A DNA stretch of 21,340 nucleotides, taken from the NCBI GenBank assembly GCA_028565635.1, contig JAOXYB010102381.1:1-21340 (forward strand), written 5' to 3'. A model generated the notes under the pieces. The model was not told the origin of the DNA. It saw only the letters and a program-made list of their open reading frames with translations, and searched no databases. The position numbers were made by a program, and so were the translations under genes. Positions 11,001-20,000 of this stretch are shown here, one piece after another. This DNA is from Phoronis ovalis (lineage: Eukaryota > Phoronida > Phoronidae). Numbering within the stretch: the stretch's first letter is position 1; each line of letters begins with the position of its first letter.

Positions 11001-14000
11001 AACATTTTTCAAGCAGGCAGCAAATGTTGCGCATAGCATCTTTATGATCTAATTTAATACTGTAAGTTATAAATATATCTGGATATCATGCTAAAGTTAC
11101 CTGAAAACAAGCCCTGGACTACCTTTTTAATCAGCAGTGCTTTTTGGCACTCGCAGAAAATGATAATCCTTTGGAAAGGAAGGAATTATAATACGGAAAA
11201 GAGTTTATTTTATAACTGTAAATTAAATAAATTTAATGTAAAACTTAGCTGGAAAACCAACATGATCGCGCTGTAGTATAGCTAAATATAACATGCTGCT
11301 GATAATGTACTGCAATGACTTGTATCAACTACGTGTTTTCATTTTTTAAATGGAGAAACAGATAGTAATAATTAATAAGCAGCATCAAACATCCACCCTG
11401 AGGCACTTTTTAGGAAATTTTTCAGGGAGGGGTTGTTTTTGGAAAAATTAAACTTCTGATTAATATTTCAAAAGCCATGGACTTCTGGCCATTTTTAAAG
11501 ACCCAATTGTTTTCAAATTTAAAGGTCTTGCTAAAATTAAAATTCCCGACTTTAAAAAAAAGAAATATTTTATAACTTTGAGAAATAGTTTTATAGTCGA
11601 TCTATATGTAAACATGATATTATTAACTGTATAACAGGAACGGACTTCTATTCTTTTGATAATTAAGACTGACCATTCTAAAATGTGATATTTTTCTAAA
11701 ATACCTGCTTTGAAATTAAAACGAGCTTCAACCTTTGTTTTTGGATTTACAATTTTTTTTCACAAAGATATATCTTTACATTTCTACCTTTCAATTCTGA
11801 TTATGAAAATTAAAGAGATAATAACATGCTACAATCAGAAAACAAGTGTCACATTTGTACCTTGAGTCTGGAGTCACATTTAGATGATATTTTAATATAA
11901 GTTTTGTTCAAGATTGAATTTTGAATACAAATTCAAATTTTATGATTTGTATGTTTTAAACTTATATAGCTTACTAAAATATGATGTATTTCCGTATGAC
12001 GATCTTTTCAATTTAATTATCAAAATAAGAGACTCTAATTTTCATAATCAGAATTGAAAGGTAAAAATGTAATACTGTGCCACAATTAAAGCTGAAGTTT
12101 AGAACTTAATCATGGTTTAGTCAAGATAATTTGACAAATTTTTAATAAAAATACAATTTTAATACCATATTTTTCACTCAAAATGGCTGCTTGTCAGGTC
12201 ATGCGATTAGGTTTTTAATTATAGGTTTAACCTCAAAACAGATTAATTTACACTAAAGTTAAGAGATAATATCTTTCTTAAATATACAATTTCACAAGTC
12301 AGTTTGCAGAAACATGTAAAAATAAGTATATTAATTTGTACTTATCTAAAGACCTCTTACAAGAAGGCTTGATGATTGCTTAGTTTTGTCAATTACCAAC
12401 TGGTTAAGGGATCATCTCAAAAGTTATCGCAATGACCCCAAACGTATAGCGTTTAATATAGGGGGCAGGGGGGTAAAATTCACCTATGTTTATGGGTTAG
12501 TGCGAAATGAAAAAATCATACCTAGTATATACGATATTTATTAAAAATCATTTCTTACGAAATATAGAAGTTTTAGGTTCTATTTATTCTACCACTCCAT
12601 GAACATTCGTACAAGTGACTGTGTAAAAATGTACGAAATTGGTGGAAGAGAAAGGACAGTGAAATACCTGCATCAAACGGCTAAACCCTGCCCCGGGTAC
12701 CATCCATTTTTAACTTTAAAGCATAGGGATACGACAGTCGTAAAGCGGGACGACCTATTTACGTCACTGCAGTGCAGACGATACACAAAAAAGATGTCCA
12801 AACAGCTGACATTATTTGGTACTGTGGCGCTGGAAAGCAGAGCAATTTACAAACGTCATCCTTTAAACAGGTACCAGACGTTTGTAAATAGCTTTGTGTC
12901 AAAACATACAAGTTTATCGGTAGAGCTAAATATTTTTTAAATAGAATTTTAATTATTGATGATTTCGCTCTTGAAATTGCTTGTCAGATTTTACACGTGT
13001 GTGACGTCCAGTCTGTGTTTAACGTGCTGAAATCAGAATAACACACACTGGAAGAATTTATGTTGCTATCGGTTACTCTAATTGATTCGGAACTTGTTAT
13101 CAGGAGAGCAACTGCCTTGGAAATGTCTTTTTCTGATAACACTATTAAAATTCAGGCGATGTTGTAATAAAAAGTTAAACTAGATAATGCATGATCCATA
13201 TTCGTTCATGAATCAACTTTGTGTTTTCTATAAAAAATGGCACAGTGTGTCGTGGCTAATTAGAGTTCCAGAATACACCAGATTGCAGGAAATAGCACCA
13301 AATATTGCCCCCGGAACCCCTTAGGTTCGCAACTGGATAGGGCAAAAATCTCACTAACCTCCCTACGTTTGACCAGGGGGTGGGGTAAATCCTATAGTAA
13401 ACACTATACGTTTGTGGTCATTGTGATAACTTTTGAGATGATCCCTATGTTAAACAAAAAAATGCTACGCGATTGATTGAGTGTAAACAGTACACATATA
13501 AAATAGCTTCAACATGTATTACACTAATAAAGAAGGTTTGTTAAAATGTACGTTCTACTTGTAAATATATCACCAGCTTTTAATCTATTACATGCACACC
13601 TGATGTCTGTGTACGAACATAAACTGCTAATCACAAATGTATGCAATGTGTAAAAAATAATTACTTCCATCACAACAAATGTTATATATTAAATAATATT
13701 ACATTTAATTTACGAAATGTTAATATTCTTTTATATATACTAGATAATTATGGAAAAGTAGTCTTATTGTACATTTTTCATACTTAAAAGTGAAATACAG
13801 AAATTTTCAAATTGTACTTTTTATAATATTATGTAAATTTTTTATCATTTCGATGAGCAATTTTATTTTAGTGAGTGCCATTTAGGTCATATCATCAGGG
13901 ACTTGTTACGGGTTAATTTTGCGATTGCTTATATTACCATAATTGTTTTTATGCTTCTCAAAGCCGTCAACAATCCAGACACATTTCCAGGCATCATAAT

Positions 14001-17000
14001 CCACCACCATATTTCCCTAAAAATTTGTCTAAAGATTCAGGCAAAGGATGACATAACCCAGTTGGCACAGCACTCTGTTTCACATTTAAGTTTAAAGCAT
14101 AAGTGATAATTAGCCAATGAGAAACTACATTAAATATACCTTTGGTTGTTCTTCTTCCTGAATGGGTCACACAGGAAAAAAAAAATTACCATAAAATACT
14201 TCAATTTTGACAGTTGTGTCAGAAAATGTGAGAAATACAATCACTGCAAAATAAATTAAGGGGCACTTGCTCACTTTCAGAAATTAAAAATATTAAGTTA
14301 ATACGACTAAAATGAATCGTGACATTTAATTCATTTGATGTTCAATTTGTGGCACATCAGTGCATGTGACAGGACAGTGCAGCATTTACCCAGTATCAGA
14401 TCATATGTGGCGATTGGTGTGATTGTAATTATGGAAGAACAGTTATAAGTATAGTAAATAGACTCACGTCAACATCAAAATCTTCTGTCAAAACTTCCAG
14501 CTGCTTTTCATGCCTCTCCAGGGCTGACTGATATGCTATGGGGTTCGCCAGTGCGTCTGCAAAATCTGTAGAATAAAAAGGTGATGAAAGTAACAAACAC
14601 ATGAGATATACAATCACCCACCTGTTGTTCACAAGAAAACATACCAGATATAATTTCAGTTAACCATGAGTTTCAAAATGCCATACATTTTACATTACAA
14701 CATACTACCATTTTTTATATTTCATCCAAATTTCCTTTTGTTGCACAGAAATATCTTACTTTGAAATTGCTGTAAGCCAGCAACAGCACGTAGCATGTTC
14801 TGTACACAAAAACAAAAGAGAAATGATTCATACAAACCGTGGCTATATTTACAGGAAGAAGAGACATTAAATTGATTTGTTTTTAGGAACCCTTAGAATT
14901 TACGTCAGCCATGTTGTATGTTACTGATACAAATGAAATTTAATCATTTGGGATTGGTTTTAGCAAATTAATTTCAAGTTCTAACTGTAAGTCAATACAA
15001 CATAATATAAGGACACCTGCTTTTTCCAAGTTCCATATCCAGAGAAAACAATATCAGTGCTATATAATATGTCATTAACTTATATATGCCTATAAGGACA
15101 ACTACTAATATTTATTTAGTAACTTGTATGTATATTAACGTCAGTGTTAAGACATGACCTGAACATAAGCTCTTCTTAGCCTATTGTATAACCAGACCAA
15201 CCTTGCATTAGTCAGAATTCCCAGCAGCTACCACAATAACTTCTGTAAGTTTAACCACAATTGAAAATAATGAACATTTTTGCTTCAATTTGTTGAAACA
15301 GCAGCTTATAGGTGGTTGAACTAGCATGTATTAATTACAAATTTATTGTATTGTACTAGTCAAACTGCTTTTGTTGGAAGCCAGTAATAGAAGTAAATAA
15401 CTATGGTAATTAATTGTGTTTTTACTAGGCAGCTCCAAAACAATTTTCTGATAGGAACATGCTTATTACATTATATAATTATACATAGTCATAGAAAAAG
15501 ATCTGATTAGACCTACCTAGCAAACACAAAGCAAAACTCAACGGGATACAAATAGTCGAATTCATGACATGGCATAACATGAGATAGTGCACATTATACA
15601 GTGCTATTTTGACAATTATATAATATACAAAACATTTTTGAGTGGTCTTAAAAATTGCTTGCAACTTACTGTCTATCTAGTATAAGAAATACAGTATGTC
15701 AAAAAAAATATAAAAATGTTGTGCATGTACCATATTTTCTGTTACTGACATACTCTTTGAATTCATTATTTTCTACAGTAATTTGCACGAAACTGAATAT
15801 AATTTATGGTCTGATGAATGAAAAATGAAACCAAAGTTGAGATCATATACTGTCAGTGATGAAACAAAGTGCTGCTATGTTACAATAGACTTGTCTCGAT
15901 CACTTATTGCTCAGCTAAGTACAGGCACATATTTAAAATTAATGTCTATAGTGACTTGTAAGCCCATTTGGGGGCTGGGTACCTTTTTGTAACCTGTATA
16001 TGTTATTATTGTAAAAGTATTAAATGTCACTATTACATAAAATTATTTAAATAATAAAATAATTTGAACTTGAACTTGAACTTGAACTTCAATGAGCAAA
16101 GATTAAAAGACGAAAAATATACTTCGTTTCATACAATCCGACAAGTTACTGAAATTTTCTTGAGACAGGATCAAGAATTTGGCACTGTCAAGCATCTAAT
16201 AAGAAATATGAGCACAACCACAGAAGCTTACCTGAGAATGCGTCAGGTACATAATCATTGACAGTTATACACACAAACAGTGTTGGTAATGTCAAAGGTT
16301 GATTACAAACATTTCTTAAGGAAATATGGCGATACCCTAGAAGAAAACATTTCATCATATTAAGTTAAACCTGCAATATAACTGAAATCTGCCATTACAT
16401 CATACAGGTGATACTTATGTCATCACCTTGTTAGGGTGTACATGTATAGTAAAAAACAGATCTGCCTCATTCCCATTTCATTGCTTTTTGTGTGTATGAT
16501 ACTGACAGATTGTCTTGCAAAGTGACAGAAAGATTGAATTTATTTTAAATTAGTGATATAATAGTCACAGCTATTAGTTACAAGATCGATCATCATTGTG
16601 ATACTAAATGTCATAAATATATTTTCAGTTGGGGGCCACACAGTCACTTACGTCCGTTCATACGATAACACATTAATATTACCTGGTCGCAATCCTTCTA
16701 CTGGAATAATTCGATGTCCGAGGAAACGTCCTGCTTCATCTGACGCCGAGATACGTAACTGGGCCAAGTTTGGCAAGACAACCTTAAATTAAATCAATTC
16801 CAATATTTTTATATGTCTAGACAATCATGTACTTATACTGAGTGATATCTGTAACAAGTAATAGCACAGATGCACATTATATTTCAACTATTAGGGAACA
16901 GATTAATAACTTAAGGTAGTCATTAGATTGTCATCATACAGATTATTCTTTTAGGTATAATTATCTATTCAGAAACGACAAAAGGAGAAAATCTATTTAA

Positions 17001-20000
17001 TGCCATATGCATTTAGGTTGACTGTTGAGATCCTCTTATGCAAGGCAATTTAACACTTAGGAAACACTGGTACACATCAGTTCTGTGGTCAGCTTATTAT
17101 TATTATCATAAGTCTTTAAAAAATCCCATATTTTAAAAATTCAAATAACAAAATAATCTGCCATTTTGACTTATTTTTTTAACAACAACGTTGTAGCCCA
17201 ATCCGTAGCACAAACAAATACACCAATCTAAATTGAAAACTATGCAATGTGGAAAAGTGGCATCATACATTTTGGTAATGTTAGTTTAATTTACCTTTTT
17301 GAAGACAAATGGTTCTTCGTTATAAATCGGGTTGATTCCATTAGATGGAATAATCTTTGTACGAAACTTTTTACGCACAGTGTCTGCTGGTAACCCATAC
17401 ATGTCAACTTCAACATAAGTGCCTATCTTGCGCTCCGTCAAAAATTGGCCTGACAAGATCTATAGTAGAAAATACACCACTACAGTCAGCAATTTAAAAC
17501 TTTTCCAAAACAATAGTGAAATGAAACAAGTTAATATGATACTATTAAATAACTGCTTTAGAAATGATTTCTGTATGCCCAGGACCACTATATAGTTGAG
17601 TACTGCAATGTGTTAACTGGCATATAAACCAGGACATGATGCCCAACAGGCCTAGCTCTACGATGCTACTAGCCTAAGGCTTAACCATAGGGTCATAGGT
17701 TTTTATTAACTAAGAGTGGTCACACTTTAAATAGACTAGCCAGTATCAACTTCCTCACAACTTTTCATTTCTGAACTTTCTTCTGTTTATTTGCTCACAA
17801 AAAAATTGACCTTATCAGTATCTTGACAACAAGCAAGTAAAAATTATGAAGTTCAACTAATTTATTTGAAGTGTGTCATCTGGTACAAAGTGGGATATTG
17901 AATATTACTTCGTAGTGTATGTAAAATAGAGATAGTCGAAGAGCAATCAGTCTGAGATTCAGAAAACCAATCACCTAAATAGATGGAAAACTGTAGGCTG
18001 CCACAAGGGAGGTCATATAGTCAGGACTAAACACAGTACGAAAATTTAAATGTGATAAACGAAATCGGGCATATAACTTTTAGCATTTATATTGTTCATT
18101 GGGGATATCAAAGTGTGTGTAAGCTGATGGAGATGTGCAGCTAGGTATCGGTTAGATACCTTTTCTTCGGCATATTACGGGCTGCCTTTTACGGCTTTTT
18201 TGGTATACACTGTGACCGGAATTAAATCGAAGAATTAATAATAGAAAATGAGACATCAAAATAATTGCAACGGTATTACCTGTGCAATTAAACTTATCTG
18301 CTTCATGTGTGTCATCTATTTAATTTTACGGTGCTATTCTTTTACCCTCCCTGATATCAAATGGTAAGGAGATTACAATTTTTAGAATATTGAACACATG
18401 CAGCTTTTCTACATGCTAATGTAATAGTTTTAATATATAGTTAGTTGAGTGTAAAATTTTACTATTTTAGTTTTGAATCATTTTTTGTTGAAATAAATTT
18501 TTTATTAGCTTATTCTCATGAAGGTACATGTAAATATCACATATAGTAAATACCAGAAATGCAAAATTTGATACTCGAATTATATTTGATACTAATTTCA
18601 AGCAAGATTAAAAGATTTCTTAGTTCTAGTTCTAGTTCACTAAAACAAATTAAATCATCAGAAAATACTAAATATCAGAATAGAGCCATTATCAGTAAAA
18701 TATACTAGCCATTAATAAATTTGTTCATGCTTAAAAATGCTATAATTCACAAAAAATGCTAAAAACACCTTAATTAAAAACAAAAGTTTATAACATGTTA
18801 AAGAGCCCATTTAATTTCGGTCACCCTGTATTATGGCTATATTTTTTAAGGTCCAGTCAATAGAGATCCGTTGGTAAGGTATATATTAAGGGTCTGCTTT
18901 TTCACAGAGAATTGATACGTGTAAAATATTTCCTAAAACAATTAACAGTGTTTTGAATAATAAAAGAAAATATTTGCATAAAAACTACACTAAGCACTAA
19001 TAATGTACATGATGGGTATATTTTGGAATTGTATTGGTTTATCATGGGGTCTTTATTTTGACCCTTTTTGACACTTTCAGTGACAGCTCCCCCTAGCAAA
19101 ATATAACTAAGATACCCTGGGTTGCATGGCACAAGACAAGACAGATATTATCAATTCCACAACAGATAGTTCTAATTTTATAGTATAAATTAATTCATAT
19201 AGACAGTTAGGTAAATAAACTGGACACAATTTGACAGACAGGTTGTCACAGTATGTATTACAAGACAATAAGCATGCAAGCTCATTACACGAATAAGGAT
19301 TAAAACTAAGATCATTGCTATATTTTTTGAATAAAAGTTGACTACAACTTACTTTAATTGACATTGTTCCTGCTACAATACCATCCACAGTAGATTCGGC
19401 AAATGGGTCGAAGCGACGATCATTTCTTCGCATAAACTCTGGCTTTAGAATGTATCCACTGCAAGCATTGTATTCAAATCTACCCAAGTTCAATTGCATG
19501 GCAAGGTCTAAAAACAAAGAGTGTCATAATTCATTTTAAAATTATTTTCAAATTTGTCTCCATATAGTTGTTTCCTAACCATACAAGAAAACCCTGCAAC
19601 CTGCAATATGGGATATAGTGTCTAATTATTTGTTACTATATAATTAATTACATGAATTCTGTATTTCTGTTTAGACATACTTTCCTATTAACAATTAACA
19701 TGGGATTGGGTACTTTAGGGTAATGTTCTCGACTGTTAGAAGCAATAATTGAAAATGAACTCATGCAAGTTGGAGAGTACAGCGTGCTCTCTCCTTCCTC
19801 GTACAACTAAAACTACATATTGGTATCTTGGCGCCTGGCAAGCATATAATTATATTTATATATACTTCATTGTCTGCTTATTAGAAACAATGACATCACA
19901 ATAACCAATACATTTTTTAGCAGACAGTTTTCCTACAGACAGAAAATTAATGTGCACATCAGAAATTTTTTTTTTTTAAATCTATTGAAAAGTACACCTA

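Noticed and set aside
12408-13445. PiggyBac assignment from TTAA near the ends of the 1-kb element
   Set aside because: TTAA adjoins the left end, but on the right it is separated by about four bases (tatg), so the duplication is not clean.
16064-16261. Plus-strand 65-codon open frame starting with an Asn-Leu repeat
   Set aside because: The start is the translated TTGAAC repeat, and the rest is antisense to the PLC-beta exon at 16232-16336.
16598-16792. Plus-strand 64-codon open frame
   Set aside because: It is antisense to the PLC-beta C2 exon at 16683-16782.
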